Origin: Aegilops tauschii subsp. strangulata
Lineage: Eukaryota > Streptophyta > Magnoliopsida > Poales > Poaceae
NCBI RefSeq assembly: GCF_002575655.3
Contig: NC_053040.3
Coordinates: 364,310,267-364,374,266 of the forward strand
Direction: 5' to 3'
Length of the DNA: 64,000 nt
Part shown: positions 12,688 through 26,285 of the stretch, piece by piece
How the letters are laid out: each line of letters begins with the position of its first letter
Position numbering within the stretch: the first letter of the stretch is position 1
Made by a program: the position numbers and the translations under genes
The notes under the pieces: model-generated
Told to the model about the DNA's origin: nothing
What the model saw: the letters and a program-made list of their open reading frames with translations, nothing else
The model's database searches: none

Positions 12688-14279
12688 TGATGTCTACTAC
12701 GCAACTTTATTCTTGTAGACTCGTGTTGGGCCTCCAAGCGCAGAGTTTGTAGGACAGTAGCAATTTTCCCTCAAGTGGATGACCTAAGGTTTATCAATCC
12801 GTGGGAGGTGTAGGATGAAGATGGTCTCTCTCGAACAACCCTGCAACCAAGTACAAGAAATCTCTTGTGTCCCCAACACACCGATTACAATGGAAAATTG
12901 TATAGGTGCACTAGTTCGGCGAAGAGATGGTGATAGAAGTGTAATATTGATGGTAGAAATATATTTTTATAATCTTAATAAATAAAAACAGCAAGGTAGC
13001 AAATAGTAAACGGGCACAAAAAGGGTATTGCAATGCTTAGAAACAAGGCCTAGGGTCCGTAGTTTCGCTAGTGCAATCTCTCAACAATGCTAATATAATT
13101 GGATCACATAACCATCTCTCAACGTGCAACGAAGAATCACTCCAAGGTTCTTATCTAGCGGAGAACATAAGAATAAATTATTTGTAGGGTACGAAACCAC
13201 CTCAAAGCTATTCTTTCCGTTTGATCTATTCAAGAGTTCGTACTAAAATAACACAAAGCTATTCTTTTCGTTCGTCTATCCTAGAGTTCGTACTAAAATA
13301 ACACCAAAGCAAATTCATGTTCATAATACTCAATCCAACACAAAGAACTTGAAAGAGTGCCCCAAGATTTCTACCGGAGAAACAAAACAAGAACGTGCAT
13401 CAACCCCTATGCATAGATTATCCCAATGTCACCTCGGGAATCCGCGAGTTGAGTGCCAAAACATATATCAAGTGAATCAATACAATACCCCATTGTCACC
13501 ACGAGTATTCAATTGCAAGACATATATCAAGTGCTCTCAAATCCATAAAAGTATTCAATCCGATAAAACAAAATCTCAAAGGGAAAACTCAATTCATCAC
13601 GAGATAGAGAGGGGAAAACACCATATGATCCGACTATATTAACAAAGCCCGCGATACATCAAGATCGTGACATCTCAAGAACACGAGAGAAAGAGAGAGA
13701 TTAAACACATAGCTACTGGTATCAACCCTCAGCCCCGAGGGTGGACTACTCTCTCCTCATCGTGGTGGCCCCCGGGATGATGAAGATGGCCACCGATGAT
13801 GATCTCCCCCTCCGGTAGGGTACCGGAACAGGGTATAGATTGGTTTCTCGTGGCTATAGAGCCTTGCGGCGGAGGAACTTCTGATCCAGGGCTACCCCGA
13901 GGGTTATTGGAATATATGAGAATTTATAGGGCGAAGAGGGGGTGCGGGAGGCCACCGAGGTGGGCACAACCCACCTGGGCGCGCCCTGGTGGGTTGTGCC
14001 CCCCTCGGGGCACCCCTAGGTGCTTCCCTTGTCCACTGGTGGTCTTCTGGTCCATAAGAAATCCAAAAAAAGTTTCGCGGTGTTTGGACTCCGTTTGATA
14101 TTGATTTCCTGCGATGTAAAAACAAGCAAAAAAAACAATAACTGGCCCTGGGTACTGGGTCAATAGGTTAGTCCCAAAAAATGATATAAAGTTGCTATAA
14201 AATGATTGTAAAACATCCAAGAATGATAATATATTAGCATGAATACTTCATAAATTATAGATACGTTGGAGACGTACCA
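12688..14279 (-). repeat. 5' LTR (minus strand) of Gypsy-like element, copy 1
   Basis: A 1592-bp LTR. On the plus strand it runs from TGATGTCTACTACGCAAC to GACGTACCA, so TG...CA termini are kept on both strands. It is the duplicate of 50054-51644 and clearly more diverged from its partner LTR at 29175-30785. The right flank AGCAA (14280-14284) is probably the target-site duplication, with one mismatch to AGGAA on the other side of the element. Confidence 0.88.
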
Positions 14280-14869
14280 AGCAACAAGCCAGAAGACCCC
14301 TTCAGGAGCTCCAGGAGATCGTGCTTAGAGTGTCGTATAGCACTATACGTTTTCGAACTTTTTGGTAACTTGTTGCGAAAGGGGAGAAAGTGTATAGATC
14401 ATAGGCTTCGGGAGAGAGTGCCTCTTGTTTTTTGTTGGTTTCTTTGCCTTGCTACTCTTGCTACCTTTGGTCGTTTGGTTGTTTGATCCCTATGCTATAT
14501 TTGTGTTATGCTCGTGAGGTACTTATGTGATTGTGTGTTTGATCATATGATGCTCATTGTGTGCTTGCATGGTTATATCTATGTTATGTTTGTGTATGAT
14601 CAATCACTTGTATCCTTGGTGATGAGTGCATGTTATTTAACTCTTATCATTTTGAGCGCTCCACCAGGATGTATGTGACATGGAAGAGTGACTCATGATC
14701 CTAATCGATTGTGCTTTTTCATTCGAAAGCAAATTTTAAATAATGCACCAATTTAGGTGGAGCTCTTGCTTATCACATACTTCTCAAAGCGACGATGTAT
14801 TTCATTCATATTATCATTTCTCGAAGCTTTGATCTATATGTTGTCATCAATTACCAAAAATGGGGAGGT
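14280..14869 (+). mobile_element. 3' end of internal domain of a Copia-type element (Barbara/Maximus-like?), copy 1
   Basis: Non-coding 3' internal sequence ending in the polypurine tract AAAAATGGGGAGGT directly before the LTR at 14870. It continues the element whose broken ORF lies at 27274-29174, interrupted by the Gypsy-like insertion. The family name is from memory and uncertain. The structure (polypurine tract followed by an LTR) is clear. Confidence 0.75.
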
Positions 14870-16409
14870 TGAAAGTGCAACTAATCCCTGGGTGGTTTTG
14901 GTAATTCATAACAACATATAGCTCATTGAACTAATATCCATTCAAGTATAATGTTTCAGAAAGTTCAATGAATGGCATGGCATGGACTAGAGACGTGGAC
15001 CCCTCAAAATGCTAAGGAACATGTTGGCAAAAGCTCAAGACTCTTCATTTCTATTTTAGTGATCCAATATCACATTGAGTCCATAGGAAAGCCAATACTA
15101 TTAAAAGAGGATGAGGTGTTGCTTAATGGTCTACTTGCTCAAAATGCTTAGTGATATTGCTCAAACGCCCTCAACCACTTTCTCATTTCCAAATATGTCC
15201 AAAATACAAAGTCAAACTCGGCCCCACCGAAATCTTCTATCCGGCGCCACTGAGTTAATTTATCATAGCCACTGCCAGAAACCCTAGACATTTCGGTCAC
15301 ACCGAGATGACCCTGCAACTCTCTGTTTCCCTTTGTAACATTTAGGTTTCACCGAAATGAGCAATCGGTCCCACCGAGTTTGCCTGACATCCTCTCTCTT
15401 GCCTTATTACTTCACTTTGGTCTAACCGAGTTGATGCAATCGGTGCCACCGAGTTGGTGTTTGCCCTAAGCCCTAGCACATTAGTCCCACCGAGTTGTTC
15501 CACTCGGTCCCACCGAGATTCCTAAATCAGTCTCACCGAGTTCTCCTATTCGGTCTGACCGAGTTGGGTCAAATGTGTGTAATGGTTCGATTTTGTGTGG
15601 AGGCTATATATACCCCTCCACCCCCTTCTCCATTAGAGAGAGAGATCCATCAGAACGTGCCTACACTTCCTGCTTACATATTTCGAGAGAGAACCACCTA
15701 CTCATGTGTTGAGACCAAGATATACCAATCCTACCACAAGAATCTTGATCTCTAGCCTTCCCCAAGTTGCTTTCCACTCAAATCATCTTTCCACCATATC
15801 CAAATCTGTGAGAAAGAGTTGAGTGTTGGGGAAACTATCACTTGAAGCACAAGAGCAAGGAGTTCATCATCAACACAACATCTATTACCTTTTGAAGAGT
15901 GGTGTCTCCTAGATTGGTTAGGTGTCGCTTGGGAGCCTCTGACAAGATTGTGGAGAACCAAGAAGTTTGTAAGGGCAAGGAGATCGCCTACTTCGTGAAG
16001 ATCTACCCGAGTGAGGCAAGTCCTTCGTGGGCGATGGCCATGGTGGGATAGACAAGGTTGCTTCTTCGTGGACCCTTCATGGGTGGAGCCCTCCGTGGAC
16101 TCGCGCAACCGTTACCCTTTGTGGGTTGAAGTCTCCATCAACGTGGATGTACGATAGCACCACCTATCGGAACCACGCAAAAAATCTCCGTGTCATCATT
16201 GCGTTTGCACTCTCCAAACCCTTCCCTTTACCTTTATATGCAATGTTTTACTTTCCGCTGCTACACTCTTAGAATTGCATGTGTAGGTTGATTGCTTGAC
16301 TTGTGCTAAGTTGCTAAAATCTGCCCACAACTAAAATTGGGAAAAGGTTAGATTTTTATTTGGTCAAGTAGTCTAATCACCCCCCTCTATACCTACTCTC
16401 GATCCTACA
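14870..16409 (+). repeat. 3' LTR rich in CCACCGAG palindromes, copy 1
   Basis: A 1540-bp LTR from TGAAAGTGCAACTAATCC to GATCCTACA. Between about 15200 and 15570 it contains many near-identical elements of the form TCGGTCCCACCGAG, including a perfect 15-mer palindrome at 15503-15517. A TATA box (CTATATATACCCC) lies near 15605. Duplicate of 52235-53775. Confidence 0.85.
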
Positions 16410-16551
16410 GTATCATACTTTTAATACATCATCAACCCGGTAAGGATCGTCCTCCTTCTTTGACCTTGACGAGAACCACAGTGAACTCCAAGCAGATGAT
16501 CATACAGTTGTTATACCATACTATTAATCCATCATCAACTAGGTAAGGACC
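16410..16551. other. Host spacer with diverged direct repeat, copy 1
   Basis: 142 bp between two retroelement LTRs. Two related segments (from 16411 and from about 16513, sharing ATACATCATCAAC/ATCCATCATCAAC and GGTAAGGA) are about 102 bp apart. The last five bases, GGACC, are the left target-site duplication of the next LTR. The repeat resumes at 58205 on the far side of that insertion. Confidence 0.7.
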
Positions 16552-18021
16552 TGTTGGGGAGCGTTGCATGGATAACAAAAAAAATTCTACACACACGCAA
16601 AATCTATCCATGGAGAAGCATAGCTACGAGAGGGGAAGAGCATCTACGTACCCTTGTAGATCTCTAAGCGGAAGCGTTTATCACGCGGTTGATGTAGTCG
16701 TACTCTTCGCGATCCGATCACGATCCAACCGATCTAGTGGCGAACGGACAACACCTCCGAGTTTAGCACACGTGCGGCTTGATGACGTCTCTTCCTTCTT
16801 GATCCAGCAAGTAGGAGAGGAGAAGTAGATGGGATCACAACCAACACGACGACATGGTGGTGATGGTGGTGGTGGAGCACCGACAGCGCTTTGCTGAGCG
16901 TCACCGAGACAAGGCGGTGGAACTACAGAGTAATGGGAGAGAGAGGGGCGCCAAGGGTTTGGTGTATCCTCTTGGGGCGCCCCTCCCCTCTATATATAGG
17001 TGGAGGGGCCTGGGAAAAAGCCCCTCCAAGCCCTAGGGCGCACCTAAGGGGGAGAGGACTTGGACTCCAAGTCCAATCCTATTCCTACTAGGACTCCTTA
17101 CTTTTTTGCCTTCCCTAGCCACATGGGCTTTTGAGGACTTGGTGCGCCTAGACCAATAAGGCCAATGCACCTCCCCGCAGCCCATGCTAGCCCTTGGGTC
17201 ATGGCGAACCCACTTGTGGACTTCGGACCCCTCCAGAATCCTCCGGAACCTTCTGGAAGCTTCCCGGTACAATACCGAAAAAACCGCACCTTTTTCCGGA
17301 ACCCAAAATATGACTTCCCATATATAAATCTTTGCCTCTCGACCATTCCGAGACTCCTCGTGATGCTCGGGATCTCATCCGAGACTCCGAGCAACATTTG
17401 GTTACCACTCATCAAATATCCCAATACTACTCTAGCGTCAACGAACCTTAAGCGTGCGACCCAACGGGTTCGGGAATTATGTAGTCATGACCGAGACACC
17501 TCTCCGATCAATAACCAATAGCGGGACCTGCATGCCCATATTGATTCCTACATATTCCACAAAGATCTTTATCGGTTGAACCTTTGTGACAACATACATA
17601 ATTCCCTTTGTCTGTCGGTATGTTACTTGCACGAGATTCGATCGTCGATATCTCTATACCTAGTTCAATCTCGTTACCGACAAGTCTCTTTACTCATTTC
17701 GTAATACATCATCTTGCAACTAACTCCTTAGTCACTTTGCTTGCAAGCTTCTTGTGATGTGTATTACCGAGAGGGCCCAGAGATACCTCTCTGATACACT
17801 GAGTGACAAATCCCAATCTTGATTCACACCAACTCATCAGACACCTTTAGTGATACCTATAGAGCATCTTTATGATCACCCAGTTACGTTGTCACGTTTC
17901 ATAGCACACAAGGTATTCCTCCGGTATCCGGGAGTTGCATGATCTCATGGTCGAAGGAACATGTATTTGACATTAAGAAAATAGTAGCAATATACTGAAC
18001 GATCATATGCTATGCTAACGG
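16552..18021 (-). repeat. Older BARE-like LTR, truncated by nested Copia, copy 1
   Basis: A minus-strand LTR starting TGTTGGGGAGCGTTGCATGG on the plus strand. It is similar in layout to the other BARE-like LTRs but clearly diverged. It stops at CTAACGG (18021), where the Copia at 18022 begins. In copy 2 its remaining terminal fragment is found at 58120-58199. No adjacent internal domain is present, so it was probably a solo LTR. Confidence 0.8.
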
Positions 18022-19738
18022 TGTTGAGGAACGTAGTAATTTCAAAAAAAATCGTACGCACACGCAAGATCATGGTGATGCATAGCAACGAGAGGGGAGA
18101 GTGTTGTCCACGTACCCTCGTAGACCAATAGCGGAAGCGTTAACACAACGCGGTTGATGTAGTCGTACGTCTTCACGATCCGACCGATCAAGTACCGAAC
18201 GCACGGCACCTCCGAGTTCTACACACGTTCAGCTCGATGACGTCCCTCGAACTCCGATCCAGCCGAGTGTTGAGGGAGAGTTTCGTCAGCACGATGGCGT
18301 GGTGACGATGATGATGTTCCGCCGACGCAGGGCTTCGCCTAAGCTCCGCAACGGTATTATCGAGGTGTAATATGGTGGAGGGGGGCACCGCACATGGCTA
18401 AGAGATCTCAAGGATCAATTGTTGTGTTTCTGGGGTGCCCCCCTGCCCCCGTATATAAAGGAGCAAGGGAGGAGGAGGCCGGCCCTAGGAGGGGGCGCAC
18501 CAAGTGTGGAGTCCTACTAGGACTCCCTAGTCCTAGTAGGATTCCACCTCCCATATGGAATAGGAAAAGAGGAAGGGAAAAAGAGAAGGAAGGAAGGGGG
18601 CGCCCCCCTTCCCTAGTCCAATTCGGACCAGACCAAAGGGAGGGGTGCGGCCACCCTTGAGGCCCTTTTTCTTCTTTCCCGTATGGCCCAATAAGGCCCA
18701 ATACGTATTCCCGTAACTCTCCGCTACTCCGAAAAATACCCGAATCACTCGGAACCTTTCCGAAGTCCGAATATAGTCGTCCAATATATCGATCTTTACG
18801 TCTCGGCCATTTCGAGACTCCTCGTCATGTCCCCGATCTCATCTGGGACTCCGAACTCCTCCGGTACATCAAAACTCAATAAAACTGTCATCGTAACGTT
18901 AAGTGTGCGGACCCTACGGGTTCGAGAACTATGTAGACATGACCGAGACACGTCTCCGGTCAATAACCAATAGCGGGACCTGGATGCCCATATTGGCTCC
19001 CACATATTCTACGAAGATCTTTATCGGTCAGACCGCATAACAACCTACGTTGTTCCCTTTGTCATCGGTATGTTACTTGCCCGAGATTCGATCGTCGGTA
19101 TCTCGATACCTAGTTCAATCTCGTTACTGGCAAGTCTCTTTACTCGTTCTGTAATACATCATCCCGCAACTAACTCATTAGTCACAATGCTTGCAAGGCT
19201 TATAGTGATGTGCATTACCGAGTGGGCCCAGAGATACCTCTCCGACAATTGGAGTGACAAATCCTATTCTCGAAATACGCCAACCCAACAAGTACCTTTG
19301 GAGACACCTGTAGAGCACCTTTATAATCACCCATTTACGTTGTGACGTTTGGTAGCACACAAAGTGTTCCTCCGGTAAACGGGAGTTGCATAATCTCATA
19401 GTCATAGGAACATGTATAAGTCATGAAGAAAGCAATAGCAACAAACTAAACGATCGAGTGCTAAGCTAACGAAATGGGTCAAGTCAATCACGTCATTCTC
19501 CTAATGAGGTGATCTCGTTAATCAAATGACAACTTATGTCTATGGCTAGGAAACATAACCATCTTTGATTAACGAGCTAGTGAAGTAGAGGCATACTAGT
19601 GACACTCTGTTTGTCTATATATTCACACATGTATTATGTTTCCGGTTAATACAATTCTAGCATGAATAATAAAGATTTATCATGATATAAGGAAATAAAT
19701 AATAACTTTATTATTGCCTCTAGGGCATATTTCCTTCA
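18022..19738 (-). repeat. 3' LTR of minus-strand Copia
   Basis: A 1717-bp LTR running on the plus strand from TGTTGAGGAACG to CATATTTCCTTCA, immediately followed by the complement of the polypurine tract (GTCTCCCACT, 19739-19748). Duplicate of 55388-57104. Confidence 0.9.
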
Positions 19739-22700
19739 GTCTCCCACTTGCACTAGAGTCAATAATCTAGTTCACATCGCCATGTGATTTAACATCAATA
19801 GTTCACATCACCATGTGATTAACACCCATAGTTCACATCGTCATGTGAGCAACACCCAAAGGGTTTACTAGAGTCAGTAATCTAGTTCACATCGCTATGT
19901 GATTAACACCCAAAGAGTACTACGGTGTGATCATGTTTTGCTTGTGAGATAATTTTAGTCAACGGGTCTGTCACATTCAGATCCGTAAGTATTTTGCAAA
20001 TTTCTATGTCTACAATGCTCTGCACGGAGCTACTCTAGCTAATTGCTCCCACTTTCAATATGTATCTAGATCGAGACTTAGAGTTATCTAGATTAGTGTC
20101 AAAACTTGCATCGGCGTAACCCTTTACGACGAACCTTTTGTCACCTCCATAATCGAGAAACATATCCTTATTCCACTAAGGATAATTTTGACCGCAATTC
20201 AGTGATCTACTCCTAGATCACTATTGTACTCCCTTGCCAAACTCAATGTAGGGTATACAATAGATCTGGTACACAGCATGGCATACTTTATAGAACCTAT
20301 GGCTGAGACGTAGGGAATGACTTTCATTCTCTTTGTATCTTCTGCCGTGGTCGGGCTTTGAGTTTTACTCAATTTCACACCTTGTAACACAGGCAAGAAC
20401 TCTTTCTTTGACTGTTCCATTTTGAACTACTTCAAAATCTTCTCAAGCTATGTACTCATTGAAAAAACTTATTAAGCGTCTTGATCTATCTCTATAGATC
20501 TTGATGCTTAATATGTAAGCAGCTTCACTGAGGTCTTTCTTTGAAAAACTCTTTTCAAATACTCCTTTATGCTTTCCAGAAAATTCTACATTATTTCCGA
20601 TCAACAATATGTCATTCACATATACTTATCAGAAATGTTGTAGTGCTCCCACTCACTTTCTTGTAAATACAGGCTTCATCGCAAGTCTGTATAAAACTAT
20701 ATCCTTTGATCAACTTATCAAAGCGTATATTCCAACTCCGAGATGCTTGCACCAGTCCATAGATGGATCGCTGGAGCTTGCATATTTTGTTAGCACCTTT
20801 AGGATCGACAAAACCTTCTGGTTGCATCATATACAACTCTTCTTTAATGAATCTATTAAGGAATGTAGGTTTGACATCCATTTGCCAAATTTCATAAAAT
20901 GCAACAATTGCTAACATGATTCGGACAGACTTTTAAGCATCGATAGAAGTGAGAAAATCTCATCGTAGTCAACACCTTGAATTTGTCGAAAACATTTTTG
21001 TGACAATTCGAGCTTTGTAGATAGTAACACTACTATCAGCGTCTGTCTTCCTCTTGAAGATCCATTTATTCTCTATTGCTTGCCGATCATCGGGCAAGTC
21101 AATCAAAGTCCATACTTTGTTCTCATACATGGATCCCATCTCAGATTTCATGGCCTCTAGCCATTTTGCGGAATCTGGGCTCATCATCGCTTCCTCATAG
21201 TTCGTAGGTTCGTCATGGTCAACTAACATGACCTCCAGAACAGGATTACCGTACCACTCTGGTGCGGATCTTACTCTGGTTGACCTACGAGGTTCGGTAG
21301 TAACTTGATCTAAATTTTCATGATCACTATCATTAACTTCCTCACTAATTGGTGTAGGAATCACTAGAACTGATTTCTGTGATGAACTACTTTTCAATTC
21401 GGGAGCAGGTACAATTGCCTCATCAAGTTCTACTTTCCTCCCACTCACTTCTTTCGAGAGAAACTCCTTCTCTAGAAAGGATCCATTCTTAGCAACAAAG
21501 ATCTTGCCTTTGGATCAGTGGTAGAAGGTGTACCCAGCATTTTCTTTTGGGTATCCTATGAAGACGCACTTCTCCGATTTAGGTTTGAGCTTATCAGGTT
21601 GAAACTTTTTCACATAAGCATTGCAACCTCAAACTTTAAGAAACGACAGCTTAGGTTTCTTGCCAAACCATAGTTCATACGGTGTCGTCTCAGCGGATTT
21701 AGACGGTGCCCTATTTAACGTGAATGTAGCTGTCTCTAATGCATAACCCCAAAAATGATAGTGGTAAATCGGTAAGAGACATCATAGATTACACTATATC
21801 CAATAAAGTATGGTTATGACATTCGGACACACCATTATGTTCTGGTGTTCCAGGTGGCATGAGTTTGTGAAACTATTCCACATTGTTTTAATTGAAGGCC
21901 AAACTCGTAACTCAAATATTTTCCTCTGCGATCAGATCGTAGAAATTTTATTTTCTTGTTACGATGATTCTCTACTTCACTCTAAAAATCTTTGAACTTT
22001 TCAAGTGTTTCAGACTTGTGTTTCATCAAGTAGATATACACATATCTGCTCAAATCATCTGTGAAGGTCAGAAAACAATGATACCCACCGTGAGCCTCAA
22101 CACTCATTGGACCGCATACATCGGTATGTATTATTTCCAATAAGTCAGTGGCTCGCTCCATTGTTCCGGAGAACGGAGTCTTAGTCATCTTGCCCATGAG
22201 GCATGGTTCGCAAGCATCAAGTGATTCCAAAAGCCCATCAACATGGAGTTTCTTCATGCGCTTTATACAATATGACCTAAACGGCAGTGCCACAAATATG
22301 TTGCACTATCATTATCAACTTTGCATCTTTTGGCATCAATATTATGAATATGTGTATCAACACGACCGAGATTCAATAAACCATTTATTTTTAGTGTATG
22401 ACCATAGAAGGTTTTATTCATGTAAACAGAACAACAATTATTCTTTGACTTAAATGAATAACCGTATTGCATTAAACATGATCTAATCATATTCATGCTC
22501 AACGCAAACACCAAATAATATTTATTTTAGGTTCAACACTAATCCCGAATGTAAAGGGAGTGTGCGATGGTGATCTTATCATCCTTGGAATCATTTCCAA
22601 CACACATCGTCACCTCGCCCTTAACTAGTCTCTGTTTATTTTGCAACTCTTGTTTCGAGTTACTACTCTTAGCAACTGAACTAGTATCAAATACCGAGGG

Positions 22701-24825
22701 GTTGCTATAAGCACTAGTAAAGTACACATCAATAACATGTATATCAAATATACCTTTGTTCACTTTGCCATCCTTCTCATCCGCCAAGTATCTAGGGGCA
22801 GTTCCACTTCTAGTGACCATTTCCTTTGCAGTAGAAGGACCCAGCTTCAGGCTTGGGTCTAGCTTTGGGCTTCTTCATGGGAGTGGCAACTTGCTTGCCA
22901 TTCTTCTTGCAGTTCCCTTTCTTTCCCTTGCCATTTTACTTGAAACTAGTGGTCTTTTCAACCATCAACATTTGATGCTTTTCTTGATTTCTACCTTCGT
23001 CGATTTCAGCATCACGAAGAGCTCGGGAATCGTTTTCGTTATCCCTTGCATATTATAGTTCATCACGAAGTTCTAGTAACTTGGTGATAGTGACTAGAGA
23101 ATTCTGTCAATCACTATTTTATCTGGAAGATTAACTCCCACTTAATTCAAGCGATTGTAGTACTCAGACAATCTAAGCACATGCTCAACGGTTGAGCTAT
23201 TCTCCTCCATCTTGTAGGCAAAGTACTGTCAGAGGTCTCATACCTCTTGACACGGGCATGAGTATGAAATACTAATTTCAACTCTTGGAACATCTTATAT
23301 CCTCCGTGGCGTTCAAAACATTTTTGAAGTCCCGGTTCTAAGCCGTAATGCAGGGTGCACTAAACTATCAAATAGTCATCATACCAAGCTCGTCAAAATG
23401 TTCATAACATATGCATCTGCTCCTGCAATAGTTCTGTCACCTAGTTGTGCATCAAGGACATAATTCTTTTGTGCAGCAATGAGGATAATCCTCAGATCAC
23501 GGACTAAGTATGCATTATTGCTACTATCATCTTTCAACTTAGTTTTCTCTAGGAACATATCAAAAATAAAACATGGGAGCTAAACGCGAGCTATTGATCT
23601 ACAACATAGTTATGCAAATACTATCTGGACTAAGTTCATGATAAATTAAAGTTCAATTAATCATATTACTTAAGAACTCCCACTTAGATAGACATCCCTC
23701 TAGTCATGTAAATGATCACGTGATCCAAATCTACTAAACAATGTCCGATCATCACGTGAGATGGAGTAGTTTTCAATGGTGAACATCACTATGTTGATCA
23801 TATCTACTATATGATTCATGCTCGACCTTTCGGTCTCCAGTGTTCCGAGGCCATATCTGCATATGCTAGGCTCGTCAAGTTTAACCCGAGTATTCTGTGT
23901 GTGCAAAACTGGCTTGCACCCGTTGTATGAGAACGTAGAGCTTATCACACCCGATCATCACATGGTGTCTCAGCACGAAGAACTGTCGCAACGGTACATA
24001 CTCAGGGAGAACACTTATACCTTGAAATTTTAGTAAGGGATCATCTCATAATGCTACCGTCATACTAAGCAAAATAAGATGCATAAAGGATAAACATCAC
24101 ATGCAATCAGTATAAGTGATATGATATGGCCATCATCATCTTGTGCCTTTGATCTCCATCTCCAAAGGACCGTCATGATCACCATCATCACTGGCGCGAC
24201 ACCTTGATCTCCATCGTAGCATCGTTGTCGTCTCACCAACTATTGCTTCTACGACTATCGCTACCGCTTAGTGATAAAATAAAGCAATTACATGGCGATT
24301 GCATTTCATACAATAAAGCGACAACCATATGGCTCCTGCCAGTTGCCGATAACTCTGTTACAAAACATGATCATCTCATAAAATAAAATTTAGCATCATG
24401 TCTTGACCATATCGCATCACAACATGCCCTGCAAAAACAAGTTAGACGTTCTCTACTTTATTGTTGCAAGTTTTACGTGGCTACTACGGGCTGAGTAAGA
24501 ACCGTTCTTACCTACGCATCAAAACCACAACGATTTTTCGTCAAGTATGTGTTGTTTTAACTTCAACAAGGACCGGGCGTAGCCACACTCGATTCAACTA
24601 AAGTTGGAGAAACTGACACCCGCCAGTCACCTGTGTGCGAAGCACGTCGGTAGAACCAGTCTCGCGTAAGCGTACGCGTAATGTCGGTCCGGGCCGCTTC
24701 ATCCAACAATACCGCCGAATCAAAGTATGACATGCTGGTAAGCAGTATGTCTATTATCTCCCACAACTCACTTGTGTTCTACTCATGCATATAACATCTA
24801 TGCATAAACCTGGCTCTGATGCCAC
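19739..24825 (-). pseudogene. BARE-like Copia gag-pol internal domain (minus strand), broken
   Basis: Read on the minus strand: gag zinc-knuckle remnant around 22850 (first Cys changed to Ser, plus in-frame stops, but the last Cys kept, the reverse of the plus-strand copies). A protease-like DTS, not DTG, follows in the frame 22820-22539. GAG-pre-integrase and the integrase start are at 22514-21982. The integrase C-terminal/RT linker and RT start are in a 159-aa frame at 21448-20969 (including KNWKIF-type residues ENKWIFKRKTDAD). The RT core is at 20917-20612, and RNase H remnants lie at 20420-19980. The RT active site again reads YVND with a +1 shift. The domain order is complete, but no continuous polyprotein survives. 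Confidence 0.9.
24808..24825 (-). other. Primer-binding site of minus-strand Copia
   Basis: The reverse complement reads GTGGCATCAGAGCCAGG, one mismatch from the usual plant initiator-tRNA site. It directly abuts the LTR at 24826. Confidence 0.75.
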
Positions 24826-26050
24826 TGTTGGGGAACGTAGTAATTTCAAAAAAATTCCTACACACACGCAAGATCATGGTGATGCATAGTAACGAGAGGG
24901 GAGAGTGTTGTCCACGTACCCTCATAGACCGTAAGCGGAAGCGTTATGACAACGTGGTTGATGTAGTCGTACGTCTTCACGATCGACCGATCCTAGTACC
25001 GAACGTACGACACCTCCGCGATCTGCACACGTTCAGCTCGGTGACGTCCCACGAACTCACGATCCAGCAGAGTGTCGAGGGAGAGCTTCGTCAGCACGAC
25101 GGTGTGATAACGGTGATGATGAAGCTACCAGCGCAGGGCTTCGCCTAAGCACTGCAACGATATGACCGAGGTGGATTATGGTGGAGGGGGGCACCGCACA
25201 CGTCTAAGAGATCAATGATCAACTTGTGTGTCTATGGGGTGCCCCCTGGCCACGTATAGAAAGGATGGAGGGAGGAGGAGGCTGGCCCTCATAGGGCGCG
25301 CCCAAAGTGTGGAGTCCTACTAGGACTTCCTAGTCCTAGTAGGATTCCACCTCCCACATGGAATAGGAAAAAGGAAGGGAGAAGGAGAAGGAAGGAAGGG
25401 GGCGCCCCCTTTCCCTAGTCGTATTCGGACCAGTCCATGGGGAAGGGGCGCGACCACCCTTGAGGCCTTTCTCTCCTTTCGCGTATGACCATTAAGGCCC
25501 AATACGAATTCCCGTAACTCTCTGGTACTCCGAAAAATACCTGAATCACTCGGAACCTTTTCGATGTCCGAATATAGCCTTCCAATGTATCGATCTTTAC
25601 GTCTCGACCATTTCGAGACTCCTCGTCATGTCCCCGATCTCATCCAGGACTCCGAATAAACTTCGTTCATCAAATCACATAACTCATAATACAAATCATC
25701 ACCGAACGTTAAGTGTGCGGACCCTACGGGTTTGAGAACTATGTAGACATGACCGATACTCATCTCCGGTCAATAACCAATAGCGGAACCTGGATGCTCA
25801 TATTGGTTCCTACATATTCTACGAAGATCTTTATCGGTCAAACCGCATAACAACATACGTTGTTCCCTTTGTCATCGGTATGTTACTTGCCCGAGATTCG
25901 ATCGTCGGTATCTCAATACCTAGTTCAATCTCGTAACCGGCAAGTCTCTTTACTCGTTCCGTAATGCATCATCCCACAACTAACTTATTAGTCACAATGC
26001 TTGCACGACGGGACACGAGCACCGCCGGCGCCGGCCGTCGCTCCCCATCA

Positions 26051-26285
26051 TACCTTGAAATAGGAAAAGGAAAAAAAGAAAAAGAAAGAAACATAAAATG
26101 AAATAAAGAAAGAAGAAAAAGAAACAGAAGAAAAGAAGAAAGAAGAATAGCTTTGACGCCATTGTACTACCTTGAAATAAGAAAAGGAAAAAAAAGAAGA
26201 AGAAAGAAACATAAAACGAAATAAAGAAAGAAGAAAAAGAAAGAGAAGAAAAGAAGAAAGAAGAATAGTTTTGACGCCGTTGTAC
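26051..26285. repeat. Two tandem 117-bp A/G-rich units
   Basis: Two direct copies with a period of 117 bp, each starting TACCTTGAAATA, followed by a long AAGAAA-rich purine tract and ending near TTTGACGCC[A/G]TTGTAC. The strand asymmetry is strong (almost no T or C for about 90 bases per unit). Confidence 0.85.

Larger units (their letters stand above)
1..20730. repeat. Segmental tandem duplication, copy 1 (visible part)
   Basis: This stretch aligns collinearly with 37361-58097. The offset drifts from 37360 to 37367 through small indels and contains the same nested insertions in the same order. In the retroelement interior 9693-12687 versus 47059-50053 the offset is constant at 37366 and I found only about six substitutions, so the duplication is much younger than the insertions inside it. 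The left end of copy 1 lies outside the window. The homology ends at 20730 because copy 2 suffered a deletion there, not because copy 1 is interrupted. Confidence 0.93.

Noticed and set aside
15200..15570. CRISPR-like array
   Set aside because: The repeats are degenerate, irregularly spaced and within a plant LTR.
15752..16108. 118-aa minus-strand ORF in LTR (also 53118-53474)
   Set aside because: It lies antisense in an LTR with no motif, and its preservation follows from the recent duplication.
17098..17521. Overlapping 108- and 118-aa ORFs (also 54464-54887)
   Set aside because: Both lie in the old LTR on opposite strands, with LTR composition and no domain.
26083..26270. Coding potential of the 122- and 91-aa Phe/Ser-rich ORFs
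   Set aside because: They are complements of A/G-rich tandem repeats. The poly-Phe/Leu/Ser translation is compositional.
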